From JADJPO01 sp046330955 (lineage in GTDB: Bacteria > Actinomycetota > Actinomycetes > Actinomycetales > Kineosporiaceae), in contig JAXLRT010000001.1 in the NCBI GenBank assembly GCA_046330955.1, positions 124,001-188,000 of the forward strand: DNA of 64,000 nt, given 5' to 3'. Positions within the stretch are counted from its first letter, which is position 1. Every line of letters starts with the position of its first letter. The notes beneath the pieces are model-generated. The model saw only the letters and a program-made list of their open reading frames with translations, did no database searches and had not been told where the DNA came from. The translations under genes and the position numbers were made by a program. Shown here one piece after another: positions 45,573-54,364 of this stretch.

Positions 45573-47048
45573 ATGCGACATGTGTCCAGGCGTCTGCGCA
45601 CGCCGTCCATCGTCACGATCGCGGCAGCCGCCGTGCTCGCGACCGCCAGCACGGCGTCCTCGGCCGTGATCTCGATCAGCTCGGATCAGTACACCAACAC
45701 CGATAGCCAGCACGCCACGCAGGTGGAGCCCGATTCCTTCGCCTGGGGCAACACCGTCGTCACGGCGGTGCAGACGGGCCGCTTCTTCAACGGTGGCGCG
45801 TCGAACATCAACGTGTCGACCTCGACCGACGGCGGCGCCACCTGGACCAGCCAGGGCCTGCCCAACCTGACCAACAACGCCCCCGTCGGCGGCGGCAGCT
45901 TCGACCGGGTCAGCGACCCGGTCGTGGCCTACGACGCCAAGCACAACGTCTGGCTGGTCTCGACCCTGCCGCTGATCGGGCGCTCCAGCACCACCGGCCC
46001 GGCCGCTGCCGGCGTCTACACCAGCCGCAGCACCAACGGCGGCCTGGCCTGGGGCAACCCGATCCTGGTCACCGGCTCGAACTCCGGCAGCCCGGACAAG
46101 AACTGGGTCGTCTGCGACAACACCGCGACCAGCCCGTTCTACGGCAACTGCTACACCGAGTGGGACGACAACGCCGACAGCAACCGGATCTACATGTCCA
46201 CCTCGACCGATGGTGGGCTGACCTGGGGCGCCGCCAAGCGCACCGCCAACAACGGCACCGGCATCGGCGGCCAGCCCCTGGTGCAACCGAACGGCACCGT
46301 CATCGTGCCGATCGACAACGCCAACGAGACCGCGCTGCTGAGCTTCCGCTCCACCGACGGTGGGGCGACCTGGAGCTCGACCGCCTCGATCACCCGGATC
46401 CAGCACCACACGGTGGCGGGCAGCCTGCGCACCGGCCCGTTGCCCTCGGCCGAGATCGACGCCTCCGGCAAGGTCTACGTGGCCTGGCAGGACTGCCGGT
46501 TCCGCAAGCGGTGCACCGCGAACGACATCGTGTTCGTGACCAGCACCAACGGCACCACGTGGTCGACCATTCAGCGGGTGCCGATCGATGCCACCAACAG
46601 CGGGGTCGACCACTTCATCCCGGGCCTGGCCGTCAACCCGGCGACCTCGGGCGCCACGGCCAAGCTGGCGCTGGCGTACTACTCCTACCCGGCGGCCTCG
46701 TGCACCGCGGCCACCTGCCAGCTCAGGGTCGGCTACATCAGCTCCGGCAACGGCGGCACCACCTGGACGGCGCCGCAGCAGCTCGCGGGGCCGATGTCGT
46801 TGTCGTGGCTGCCGAACACCTCCCAGGGCCGGATGGTGGGTGACTACATCTCGACCTCGTTCGTGAACGGCACCCCGATCCCGGTGTTCACCACGGCCAC
46901 CGCCAACAGCGGGACGGTGTTCAACCAGTTCATGGCCGCCTCGACCGGGCTGACCGCACTGGCCGGCGCTGCCGCGGTGGACACCTCACCGCGCAACCCG
47001 ACCAATGCCGACGCCAACCAGAGTTCGGCGCACTCCCGGCGTCACTGA
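45573..47048 (+). CDS. secreted BNR/sialidase-like repeat protein
   Basis: The 491-residue protein has a Sec signal (MRHVSRRLRTPSIVTIAAAAVLATASTASSA, cleaved after about residue 31). Asp-box motifs follow: SVDGGATW-like units STDGGATW, STNGGLAW, STDGGLTW and STDGGATW, and a final SSGNGGTTW. It resembles exo-alpha-sialidase or other six-bladed propellers. No clear Arg triad was traced, so enzyme activity is unproven. CGGGAG before ATG 45573 is a fair ribosome site. Confidence 0.82.
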   Translation: MRHVSRRLRTPSIVTIAAAAVLATASTASSAVISISSDQYTNTDSQHATQVEPDSFAWGNTVVTAVQTGRFFNGGASNINVSTSTDGGATWTSQGLPNLTNNAPVGGGSFDRVSDPVVAYDAKHNVWLVSTLPLIGRSSTTGPAAAGVYTSRSTNGGLAWGNPILVTGSNSGSPDKNWVVCDNTATSPFYGNCYTEWDDNADSNRIYMSTSTDGGLTWGAAKRTANNGTGIGGQPLVQPNGTVIVPIDNANETALLSFRSTDGGATWSSTASITRIQHHTVAGSLRTGPLPSAEIDASGKVYVAWQDCRFRKRCTANDIVFVTSTNGTTWSTIQRVPIDATNSGVDHFIPGLAVNPATSGATAKLALAYYSYPAASCTAATCQLRVGYISSGNGGTTWTAPQQLAGPMSLSWLPNTSQGRMVGDYISTSFVNGTPIPVFTTATANSGTVFNQFMAASTGLTALAGAAAVDTSPRNPTNADANQSSAHSRRH

Positions 47049-47085
47049 TCGTCCGCTCTGATCGTCCGATCTGATCTGGCACCAG

Positions 47086-47123
47086 GTCGCACCCTGCTCC
47101 GGTTCGCCGGGGCAGGGTGCGAC
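47086..47123. terminator. strong bidirectional hairpin with TTCG tetraloop
   Basis: A 17-bp stem (47086-47102 and 47107-47123) closed by a TTCG loop, with one G-U type pair, lies between the convergent BNR gene and the 104-aa gene. A GC-rich stem with a UUCG loop is very stable; on the plus strand GTGTTTG follows. It should end transcription from both sides. Confidence 0.8.
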
Positions 47124-47135
47124 GTGTTTGCGGGC

Positions 47136-47450
47136 TCAGATCCGAGCAGCCAGAGCCTGCAGCGCTGCGAGGGCGGCGGCGATCTGTCTCGACTGCTCAG
47201 CCGCGGCGACGTCCTGGACCAGCACCCTGAGCTGGTCACCGAGAGCGTGGGCGCCGAGTACCGGCACCGGACGGCGCTCGCGTCCCTCGGCGTCCGCCCC
47301 CAGATCGGCGAGCTGCTGCAGCACGCCACGGATGTCGTTCAGCGCCGTGGTCGCCGACTCGGAGTCCCGAGCGGCCAGCCGAGGACCGACCACCCCGAGC
47401 CGGTCCGCCACGCTCTCGGCGCGGCGCAGCAGCTCGTCGATCACGGTCAC
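47136..47450 (-). CDS. hypothetical protein, 104 aa, end of polyamine cluster
   Basis: A helical Ala/Leu/Arg-rich product (starting VTVIDELLRRAESVADRL) with no known family. The GTG at 47450 overlaps the stop of the gamma-glutamyl hydrolase gene as GTGA, so it is translated with it. It may be a regulator or stabiliser of the pathway; no motif supports a function. Confidence 0.55.
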   Translation of the reverse strand: MTVIDELLRRAESVADRLGVVGPRLAARDSESATTALNDIRGVLQQLADLGADAEGRERRPVPVLGAHALGDQLRVLVQDVAAAEQSRQIAAALAALQALAARI

Positions 47451-48202
47451 TCGCCTCGGCTGCCGCGTGCCCGGAGATGGCCCGTGGCCGCCGTGACCAG
47501 TGCCCGGAACAGGCTCATGTCCTGCCCCACCTCGGGGTGCCACTGCACCCCGACACAGAACGGCAGGGCCGGGTCCTCGACCGCCTCGATCAGACCGTCC
47601 GGGGTCCAGGCGCTGGCGACCAGGCCCTCGGCGAGCCGGTCGATGCCCTGATGGTGATAGGCCGGAACCCCGTCCAGCGCAGTGCGTCCCAGGGCCTGCG
47701 CCAACCGGCTGCCATCGGCGACCTTGATCGGATGGGTGCCGTAGACCCCCGGCCCGGGTGAGCCGTCGTGGTCACCGAGCACGTCGGGCAAGTGCTGGTG
47801 CAGCGTGCCACCGCGCGCGATGTTCAGCACCTGCAGACCCCGGCAGATGGCCAGCACCGGCAGCTCACCGGCGGTGGCCACGGCCAGCAGCGCCAGCTCG
47901 GCGGCGTCCCGATCGGGTTGCGCCGGTTGGGTGTTGGCGTCGCGCTCGGCACCGTAGCGGGCGGGGTCGACGTCCGGCCCCCCGATCAGCACCAGCGCGT
48001 CGAGCCGGTCGAGCACCGGCTCGATCAGCCCGACCAGCGGTGGCAACAGCACCGGGACGCCGCCCGCCCCCGCGATCGCATCGACGTAGGCGCGCGGCAC
48101 CAGCACGGCGTCGGTGTCCCACACCCCCCATCGGGCCGGCACCGCATAGGCACTCAGCCCGATGACGGGGGCTCGCGCCGACCCGTCAGAGAGGCGTGAC
48201 AT
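47447..48202 (-). CDS. gamma-glutamyl-gamma-aminobutyrate hydrolase family (class I glutamine amidotransferase-like, PuuD-like)
   Basis: In the gamma-glutamylated putrescine pathway this enzyme frees GABA from gamma-glutamyl-GABA. The 251-residue protein has the nucleophile motif LAICRGLQVLNI, and WHPEVG for the His/Glu of the catalytic triad, with LIGGPDVDPARYG. It begins with ATG 48202, 16 nt inside the upstream SDR gene. Its place beside a glutamine-synthetase-like gene and an aldehyde dehydrogenase supports the polyamine role. Confidence 0.9.
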   Translation of the reverse strand: MSRLSDGSARAPVIGLSAYAVPARWGVWDTDAVLVPRAYVDAIAGAGGVPVLLPPLVGLIEPVLDRLDALVLIGGPDVDPARYGAERDANTQPAQPDRDAAELALLAVATAGELPVLAICRGLQVLNIARGGTLHQHLPDVLGDHDGSPGPGVYGTHPIKVADGSRLAQALGRTALDGVPAYHHQGIDRLAEGLVASAWTPDGLIEAVEDPALPFCVGVQWHPEVGQDMSLFRALVTAATGHLRARGSRGE

Positions 48203-48950
48203 ACGCACCCGTGATCCCGCCGTCCACCAGGAAGTTGCTCGCCGTGATGAAGCTGGCGTCGTCGCTGGCCAGGAAGGCCACCGCGGCGGCCATCTCCTCC
48301 GGCTGGCCGAACCGGCCCATCGGCACGTGCACCAGCCGGCGCTGGGCGCGCTCGGCGTCCTTGGCGAACAGCTCCATCAGCAGCGGGGTGGCCACGGGGC
48401 CGGGCGAGAGCGCGTTGACCCGCACCCCCTCGCGGGCGAACTGGACGCCGAGCTCGCGGGTCATCGCCAGCACGCCGCCCTTGCTGGCGGTGTAGCTGAT
48501 CTGCGAGGTCGCCGCCGCCAGGGTCGCCACGAACGAGGCGGTGTTGATGATCGAGCCCTTCTTCCGCTCGAGCATGTACGGCAGTACGGCCTTGCAGCCC
48601 AGGTAGACCGAGGTCAGGTTGACCTCCTGCACCCGGCGCCAGGCGTCGATCCCGGTGGTCAGGATCGAGTCGTCGTCCGGGGGTGAGATGCCCGCGTTGT
48701 GGAACGCCACGTCGACCTGGCCGTAGGCCTTGACGGTCTCGGCGTACATCCGCTCGTTGTCCTCGGGGCTGGTGACGTCGACCTGGATGAACAGGCCGTC
48801 CAGTTCCTTGGCCAGCGCCTCTCCGGCCTCGGGGTTGACGTCGGCGATGACGACGGTGGCACCCTCGGAGGCCAGCCGGCGCGCGCTGGCGGCACCGATG
48901 CCGCTGGCACCCCCGGTGATCAGCGCGACGCGGTTCTCGAAGCGGTTCAC
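48186..48950 (-). CDS. short-chain dehydrogenase/reductase
   Basis: The 254-residue SDR has the cofactor motif TGGASGIG, NAGISPPDDD, the catalytic SYTASKGG (Tyr-x-x-x-Lys) and an ending DGGITGAYVTPL. The Asp-based second strand (VVIADVNPE) favours NAD over NADP. In this cluster it may handle a polyamine-derived alcohol or aldehyde, but the substrate is not shown. AAGGAGAACC just before GTG 48950 is a strong ribosome site and sets the start. Confidence 0.88.
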   Translation of the reverse strand: MNRFENRVALITGGASGIGAASARRLASEGATVVIADVNPEAGEALAKELDGLFIQVDVTSPEDNERMYAETVKAYGQVDVAFHNAGISPPDDDSILTTGIDAWRRVQEVNLTSVYLGCKAVLPYMLERKKGSIINTASFVATLAAATSQISYTASKGGVLAMTRELGVQFAREGVRVNALSPGPVATPLLMELFAKDAERAQRRLVHVPMGRFGQPEEMAAAVAFLASDDASFITASNFLVDGGITGAYVTPL

Positions 48951-48969
48951 GGTTCTCCTTCGTTCTGTC

Positions 48970-50340
48970 TCAGTCGTGGGCGATGAAGACGTTCTTGGTC
49001 TCGGTGAACGCGGCCAGCGCGTCCGGGCCGAGCTCACGGCCCAGACCCGACTGCTTGAAGCCACCGAACGGCGTCGAGTACCGCACCGAGGAGTGCGAGT
49101 TCACCGACAGGTTGCCCGACTCGACGCCGCGCGCCACCCGCAGCGCCCGGCCCACGTCGCGGGTCCAGATCGAGCCGCTCAGGCCGTACTCGGTGTCGTT
49201 GGCCAGCTCGATCGCCTCGGCCTCGTCGCGGAACGGCATCACGGCCACCACCGGGCCGAACACCTCCTCGCGCCACACCTTGTCCTGCGCCGAGCGGGGC
49301 AGGACGACGGTCGGCGGGTACCAGAACCCGGCCCCCTCGGGCGCCGAGCCCCGGAAGGCGACGTCGACCGGCTCGGTGGCGTTCTCGACGTAGGAGCGCA
49401 CCGTCTCGCGGTGGGCCGCCGAGATCAGCGGCCCCATCTCGGCGTCCGCCTGGTCGGGAGCGGTGACCTTGACCCCGGCGACGGCGGGTTCGAGCAGCGC
49501 GAGGAACTTCTCGTACACGCTCGCCTCGACCAGGATGCGCGAGCGGGCGCAGCAGTCCTGACCGGCGTTGTCGAACACCCCGTACGGCGCGGTGGCGGCG
49601 GCCTTCTCGAGGTCGCTGTCGGCGAAGACGATGTTCGCGCTCTTGCCGCCCAGCTCGAGGGTGACCCGCTTGACCTGCGACATCGCCTGCGCCGCCAGCC
49701 GGGTGCCGACCTGGGTCGACCCGGTGAACACGATCTTGCGCACCAGCGGGTGGTCGACGAAGCGCTGTCCCACCACGCTGCCCTTGCCGGGCAGCACCTG
49801 GAACACATCCGCCGGGATGCCTGCCTCGAGGGCGAGCTCGCCGAGCCGAATGGCGGTCAGCGGGGTGAGTTCGGCCGGCTTGAGCACCACGGTGCAGCCC
49901 GCGGCCAGGGCCGGCGCGAAGCCCCAGCCGGCGATCGGCATCGGGAAGTTCCACGGCACGATCACGCCGACGACACCGATCGGTTCGCTGAAGGTGACGT
50001 CGAGCCCGCCGGCCACCGGGATCTGCTTGCCGAACAGCCGCTCGGGGGCCGCCGAGTAGTAGGTCAGCACGTCCCGGACGTTGCCCGCCTCCCAGCGGGC
50101 ATTGCCCAGGGTGTGACCCGCACCGGCGACCTCGAGGGCCGCCAGCTCGTCGAGGTGCGCGTCGACGATGTCGGCGAACCGCCGCAACAACCGCCCCCGG
50201 TCGGCCGGGGCGACCGCCCGCCACGCCGGCCAGGCTGCGTGCGCCCGCACGATGGCCGCGTCCGTCGCCTCGGCGTCCAACTGGGTGACGGTCGCCGCCA
50301 CCTCTTCGGTGGCCGGATTGATCACCCGGTAGCTACTCAT
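48970..50340 (-). CDS. aldehyde dehydrogenase (PuuC-like)
   Basis: The enzyme oxidises aldehydes with NAD(P). The 456-residue protein has VPWNFPMPIAGWGFAPALAAG, the glutamate motif LELGGKSAN and the catalytic cysteine in GQDCCARSRI, preceded by FTGSTQVG. In the gamma-glutamyl-polyamine route it would convert gamma-glutamyl-aminobutyraldehyde to gamma-glutamyl-GABA. ATG 50340 is the best start, with GAGGAGAGTTTC upstream. A 177-nt gap with repeats separates it from the upstream glutamine-synthetase-like gene. Confidence 0.92.
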   Translation of the reverse strand: MSSYRVINPATEEVAATVTQLDAEATDAAIVRAHAAWPAWRAVAPADRGRLLRRFADIVDAHLDELAALEVAGAGHTLGNARWEAGNVRDVLTYYSAAPERLFGKQIPVAGGLDVTFSEPIGVVGVIVPWNFPMPIAGWGFAPALAAGCTVVLKPAELTPLTAIRLGELALEAGIPADVFQVLPGKGSVVGQRFVDHPLVRKIVFTGSTQVGTRLAAQAMSQVKRVTLELGGKSANIVFADSDLEKAAATAPYGVFDNAGQDCCARSRILVEASVYEKFLALLEPAVAGVKVTAPDQADAEMGPLISAAHRETVRSYVENATEPVDVAFRGSAPEGAGFWYPPTVVLPRSAQDKVWREEVFGPVVAVMPFRDEAEAIELANDTEYGLSGSIWTRDVGRALRVARGVESGNLSVNSHSSVRYSTPFGGFKQSGLGRELGPDALAAFTETKNVFIAHD

Positions 50341-50390
50341 CGGTGAAACTCTCCTCACAGCATCCGAAACCACAGCGTCCGAAACCTGCT

Positions 50391-50477
50391 CATGCTCCGC
50401 GGGTGACCGTCCATGCTCCGCAGCCGACCCCCGAATCGGGGCATTTCGACCGCATGCCGCGTCCCCTGCGGAGCATG
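50391..50477. repeat. repeat-rich intergenic element between the glutamine-synthetase-like and aldehyde dehydrogenase genes
   Basis: CATGCTCCGC occurs as direct copies at 50391-50400 and 50412-50421 and inverted at 50468-50477. The last two extend to a perfect 12-bp inverted pair (50412-50423 and 50466-50477) enclosing a smaller hairpin CCCCG-AAT-CGGGG (50429-50441). It could be a terminator, an attenuator or a regulator site. Confidence 0.5.
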
Positions 50478-50517
50478 AGCGGGTTGGCCGGCGGTAGCCC
50501 GGGTGAGAGTGTCCGGC

Positions 50518-51912
50518 TCAGAACCGCTCGAAGCACCGAACCCGCTCCCAGTCGGTGACGGCGGCCTCGAAGGCGGCCAGCTCGACGTCCGCGGTGTTGA
50601 CGTAGTGGTCGACCACCTCGTCGCCGAAGGCGTTGCGCGCCAGCACCGAGGTGGCGAACAGATCGCGCGCCTCGCGCAACGTCGTCGGCACCCGCGGTCG
50701 CTCGGCGACATAGGCGTTGCCCTGCAGCGGCGCCTCGAGCGACAGCTCGGTCTCGATCCCCCACAACCCGCCGGCCAGCATGGCCGCCACGGCGAGATAG
50801 GGGTTCACGTCGCCGCCCGGCACCCGGTTCTCCAGCCGCAGCGCCGACCCCTTGCCGACCACCCGGATCGCACAGGTGCGGTTGTCCTCGCCCCAGGCGA
50901 CCGCCGTCGGCGCGAAGGTGCCGGGCTGGAACCGCTTGTAGGAGTTGATGTTCGGCGCGTACAGCAGCGTGAACTCGCGCAGCGTCGCCAGGATGCCGGC
51001 GACGAAGGAGTTGAAGATGGCGCTGCGCCCACCCGGGGACGGCGACCCGTCGGGTTCGCGCGCGAAGACCGTTTCGCCGCCCAGGCCCCGCAAGCTCAGG
51101 TGGATGTGGCAGGAGTTGCCCTCGCGCTCGTTGTACTTGGCCATGAAGGTGAGCGCCTTGTCGTGCTGGGCGGCGATCTCCTTGGCCGCGGTCTTGTAGA
51201 CCACGTGCTGGTCGCAGGTGGTGATCGAGTCGGCGAACTTGAAGGCGATCTCGTGCTGGCCGAAGTTGCACTCCCCCTTGGCCGACTCGACGACCAGCCC
51301 GGCCCGGTCCATGTGATTGCGGATGTCGCGCAGCAGCGGCTCGACCCGCGTCGTCCCGATGATCGAGTAGTCCACGTTGTACCGGTTGGACGGCGTGAGC
51401 CCGCGGTAGCCGGAGTCCCACGCCTTCTCGTAGGTGTCGTCGAAGACGATGAACTCGAGCTCGGTGCCGGCATAGGACACGAAGCCCATGTCGGCCGCCC
51501 GGTCGGCCTGGGCCATCAGGATCTGGCGCGGCGACTGCGCCACCGGCCGGCCGTCCAGCCACAGCACGTCGCACTGCACCATCGCGGTCGCCGGCAGCCA
51601 GGTGACCGGGCGCAACGTGGACAGATCCGGTCGCAACACGAAGTCGCCGTAGCCGGTCTCCCACGAACTCATCGCGTACCCGCCGACGGTGTTCATGTCC
51701 ACGTCGACGGCGAGCAGGTAGTTGCAGCCCTCGGTGCCGTGCGCCAACACCTCGTCGACGAAGTAGCGGCCGTGGATCCGTTTGCCCGCGAGCCGACCCT
51801 GCACGTCGGTGAACACCACCAACACGGTGTCCACGTGCCCTGAGGCGACGGCCTCCTTCAGTTTGTCGACCGTCATGGGCACGTGGGACGCAGGGGCGCT
51901 CTCGGCGGCCAT
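50518..51912 (-). CDS. glutamine synthetase family protein, probable gamma-glutamylpolyamine synthetase (PuuA/GlnA3-like)
   Basis: These enzymes ligate glutamate to a polyamine, making it ready for oxidation. The 464-residue protein has the glutamine synthetase blocks VSYAGTELEFIVF, AKGECNFGQHEIAF, GNSCHIHLSLR, NSYKRFQPGTFAPTAVAWGEDNRT and RLENRVPGGDVNPYLAVAAML. Neighbours with PuuC- and PuuD-like functions favour the polyamine role over ordinary nitrogen assimilation. GAGGAGAGTTCCC before ATG 51912 sets the start. Confidence 0.88.
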   Translation of the reverse strand: MAAESAPASHVPMTVDKLKEAVASGHVDTVLVVFTDVQGRLAGKRIHGRYFVDEVLAHGTEGCNYLLAVDVDMNTVGGYAMSSWETGYGDFVLRPDLSTLRPVTWLPATAMVQCDVLWLDGRPVAQSPRQILMAQADRAADMGFVSYAGTELEFIVFDDTYEKAWDSGYRGLTPSNRYNVDYSIIGTTRVEPLLRDIRNHMDRAGLVVESAKGECNFGQHEIAFKFADSITTCDQHVVYKTAAKEIAAQHDKALTFMAKYNEREGNSCHIHLSLRGLGGETVFAREPDGSPSPGGRSAIFNSFVAGILATLREFTLLYAPNINSYKRFQPGTFAPTAVAWGEDNRTCAIRVVGKGSALRLENRVPGGDVNPYLAVAAMLAGGLWGIETELSLEAPLQGNAYVAERPRVPTTLREARDLFATSVLARNAFGDEVVDHYVNTADVELAAFEAAVTDWERVRCFERF

Positions 51913-52068
51913 GGGAACTCTCCTCCTCGACCCCCCCGGGCGGCACGTGGTGGACACGTGAGTGGCGAGCGACATGCTCCACCATGCGAGGCGCTGCCGT
52001 CTCGCAATCAGCCCGGTGATCCGGCAAATCTCATGCAGCCGGACGCCGCCGCAGCAGGATCCCCGCGC

Positions 52069-53016
52069 TCAGGCCACGGGCTGTGGTGGCGGGACGGCGC
52101 GTGCGTCGTCCAGATCGGCCCGCTCGCCCTCACGACGCCGCACCGCGGCCCAGGCCAGCGGGCCGAGCACCGCAGCCAGCGCGATCACGATGCCCAGCTG
52201 CAGCGTGGGCAGGTTCAGCAGCTTCAGGCCCGAGGCGACCAGCACCACGGCCAGCGCCCGCCGGATCAGCCACCCCGGCGCACGGGAGGACAGCTGGGCG
52301 CCCAGATAGACCCCGGGGATCGACCCGAGCAGCAACGAGGCGGTCAGGTCGAGCTTGAAGTCACCGAAGAACACGTGACCCAGGGCAGCGCTGGCCACCA
52401 GGGGCACCGCCTGCACCAGGTCGGTACCCACCAGCTTGTTGGCGGTCAGGCTGGGGTACAGCGCGATCAACGCGATGATGATCAGCGAGCCGGACCCCAC
52501 CGAGGTCATCCCCACGATCAGGCCACCGGCGGCACCGATCAGCACCGTGGGCAGCGGCCGGACGACGATCGGCACGTCCGCCGGATCGACCACCGTCTCG
52601 CCCCGGCGGGCAGCGGCCTCGCGGCGCACCCGGGCGACCATGCCGGTGTAGGCCTTGTAGATCATGGCCGCGGCGGCGACCAGCAGGGCCACCCCGAGCG
52701 AGGTCTTCACCACCGACTGCACATCACCGGAATTGCCCAGCGCGCGCAGCACCAGGACGCCGGCGAAGGCGCTCGGCACCGACCCGACCATCAGCCAGCG
52801 CACCAGCGGCCACTGGATGGTGCCGCGCCGCATGTGCACCCAGCTGCCGACCGGCTTCATCACGGCCGCGGCGACCAGGTCGCTCGACACCGCCGCCAGC
52901 GGGGTGACCCCGAACAGCAACACCAGCACCGGGGTCATCAAGGCGCCGCCGCCCATGCCGGTCAGGCCGACGACGAAGCCGACGATCAACCCGGCCAGGA
53001 CCACCAGGACGTCCAC
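52069..53016 (-). CDS. sulfite exporter TauE/SafE family transporter
   Basis: The 315-residue protein has about eight hydrophobic segments, with the repeated family signatures GLTGMGGGALMTPVLVLLFGVTPLAAVSS and GMTSVGSGSLIIIALIALYPSLTANKLVGTDLV. These proteins move sulfite, sulfonates or other organic anions. It lies 33 nt after the APS-kinase gene on the same strand, which fits a sulfur theme. GTG 53016 is the likely start, with GAGGGGTGG upstream. Confidence 0.9.
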   Translation of the reverse strand: MDVLVVLAGLIVGFVVGLTGMGGGALMTPVLVLLFGVTPLAAVSSDLVAAAVMKPVGSWVHMRRGTIQWPLVRWLMVGSVPSAFAGVLVLRALGNSGDVQSVVKTSLGVALLVAAAAMIYKAYTGMVARVRREAAARRGETVVDPADVPIVVRPLPTVLIGAAGGLIVGMTSVGSGSLIIIALIALYPSLTANKLVGTDLVQAVPLVASAALGHVFFGDFKLDLTASLLLGSIPGVYLGAQLSSRAPGWLIRRALAVVLVASGLKLLNLPTLQLGIVIALAAVLGPLAWAAVRRREGERADLDDARAVPPPQPVA

Positions 53017-53049
53017 GAGCCACCCCTCACCACATCGCTCTGCATCGCG

Positions 53050-54288
53050 CTACGGGACGTCATCGACCAGGTAGCCGCGTTCCTGAAGCAACCACCAGAG
53101 GCGATTCACGCATTCCTGGACCGATATGTCCGAGGTGTCGAGCACGATATCGGCATCGGTGGGCGGTTCGTACGGTGAGCTGATGCCGGTGAAGTCGGCG
53201 ATCTCGCCGCGCCGGGCCTTGGCGTACATGCCCTTGCGGTCGCGTCGTTCGCACTCGGCCAGCGGGGTGGCCACGTGCACCAGCAGCAGGTCTCCCCCGG
53301 CCCGCTCGACCATGGTGCGCACCTCGGCCCGTCCGGCCGCGAAGGGGGCGATCGGGGCGCAGATCGCCGTGCCGCCATGCCGGGCCACCTCGGCGGCCAC
53401 GAAGCCGATCCGGCGGATGTTCGCCTCCCGGTCGGCCACCGAGAAGCCCAGACCGGCCGACAGCAACCGGCGCACCTCGTCGCCGTCCAGCACCGACAGC
53501 GTGCGCCGGCCGTCCTCGATCAGGGCCTCGGCCAGGGCCTTGGCCACGGTCGACTTGCCCGACCCGGACAGGCCCGTGAAGAACAGCACCAGGCCGCGCT
53601 GCGCGGCGGGCCGGACGGCGCGCGCCAGCTCGGCAGCGAAGGCTGGGTGAAGCTCGTGGACGTCGACCTCGGCAACGCTCGCGCCAGCGTCCAGAGTCTC
53701 GAGGTCCAGAGTCTCGAGGTCCAGGATCTCGATGGCGCCGTAGGCGGCGAGGGCCGGCCCGGTCAGTTCGACCTGGTCGGCGGGTAGTCCCAACGGCACC
53801 ACGAGCTCACCCGGCTCGGCCAGTCGCCGGGTGGCGCGCCACAGGGCCTCACCGGTGAGGCCGGACGCCTGGCCCCAGCCGTCCCCGACCAGCACCAACC
53901 ACAGCAGCACCGCCCCCCGGTCGGCGGCGACGGCCCGCGCGGCGTCGACCTGCCAGACCAGGGCGGGACCGGTCAGGCTCACCGCGATCATCGGCCGCCC
54001 GGCCAGCAGGTCGCTCACCTGCGCCGGGGTGCGGCGGTGGCTGCGCAGTGGGCCGTGCGCGAACGGCCGCAACCCCCGCACGTGCGTGGCGCCGTCCGGG
54101 GTGAAGGTCAGCTCGGCGACCGGGGTTCCCTCGGCGTCCTCGACCAGCACCCCGGCATGGGCCGCCTCGGGCAGCTCGGCCAGGGCGCCGTCCGGCAGCC
54201 GGTCGAGCACTCCGGTGACCACGAGCTCGACGAGTTCGAGCGTGGCGTGCGACGGATGCCAGCCGGGCAGGACGGGAGCGACCACCAT
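53050..54288 (-). CDS. cysC: adenylylsulfate kinase with N-terminal ATP-sulfurylase-like domain
   Basis: The C-terminal 190 residues are an APS kinase (P-loop FFTGLSGSGKSTVAKAL, LDGDEVRRLLSAGLGFS, DREANIRRIGFVA, RRDRKGMYAKARRGEI) that makes PAPS. The N-terminal 220 residues look like a degenerate PUA/sulfurylase-type domain; motifs needed for sulfurylase catalysis (such as QxRNP-type) are not seen, so it is likely non-catalytic. A 15-bp unit is repeated three times at the junction (53689-53733), coding LDLETLDLETLD. ATG 54288 has a CACGAT box 12 nt upstream. Confidence 0.87.
   Translation of the reverse strand: MVVAPVLPGWHPSHATLELVELVVTGVLDRLPDGALAELPEAAHAGVLVEDAEGTPVAELTFTPDGATHVRGLRPFAHGPLRSHRRTPAQVSDLLAGRPMIAVSLTGPALVWQVDAARAVAADRGAVLLWLVLVGDGWGQASGLTGEALWRATRRLAEPGELVVPLGLPADQVELTGPALAAYGAIEILDLETLDLETLDAGASVAEVDVHELHPAFAAELARAVRPAAQRGLVLFFTGLSGSGKSTVAKALAEALIEDGRRTLSVLDGDEVRRLLSAGLGFSVADREANIRRIGFVAAEVARHGGTAICAPIAPFAAGRAEVRTMVERAGGDLLLVHVATPLAECERRDRKGMYAKARRGEIADFTGISSPYEPPTDADIVLDTSDISVQECVNRLWWLLQERGYLVDDVP
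53689..53733. repeat. 15-bp tandem repeat inside the APS-kinase fusion gene
   Basis: GTCCAGAGTCTCGAG is present twice exactly (53689-53703, 53704-53718) and a third time with changes (53719-53733). It codes for repeats of Leu-Glu-Thr-Leu-Asp in the linker between the two domains and keeps the frame. Confidence 0.8.
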
Positions 54289-54316
54289 GGCGGGATCGTG
54301 TCACAAACGGCGACAG

Positions 54317-54347
54317 CCCCTCACCACGGCGTGACCGTGACGAGGGG
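54317..54347 (-). terminator. hairpin after the BI-1 gene
   Basis: An imperfect 13-bp stem (54317-54329 and 54335-54347, two mismatches, 5-nt loop) lies between the BI-1 gene and the next minus-strand gene. On the minus strand it is followed by a short CGTTTGTG stretch. Confidence 0.55.
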
Positions 54348-54364
54348 CCGTCGTGGCGAACGGA

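Noticed and set aside
53050..54288. N-terminal half as an active ATP sulfurylase
   Set aside because: The motifs needed for catalysis are not visible; only the C-terminal APS kinase is well supported.
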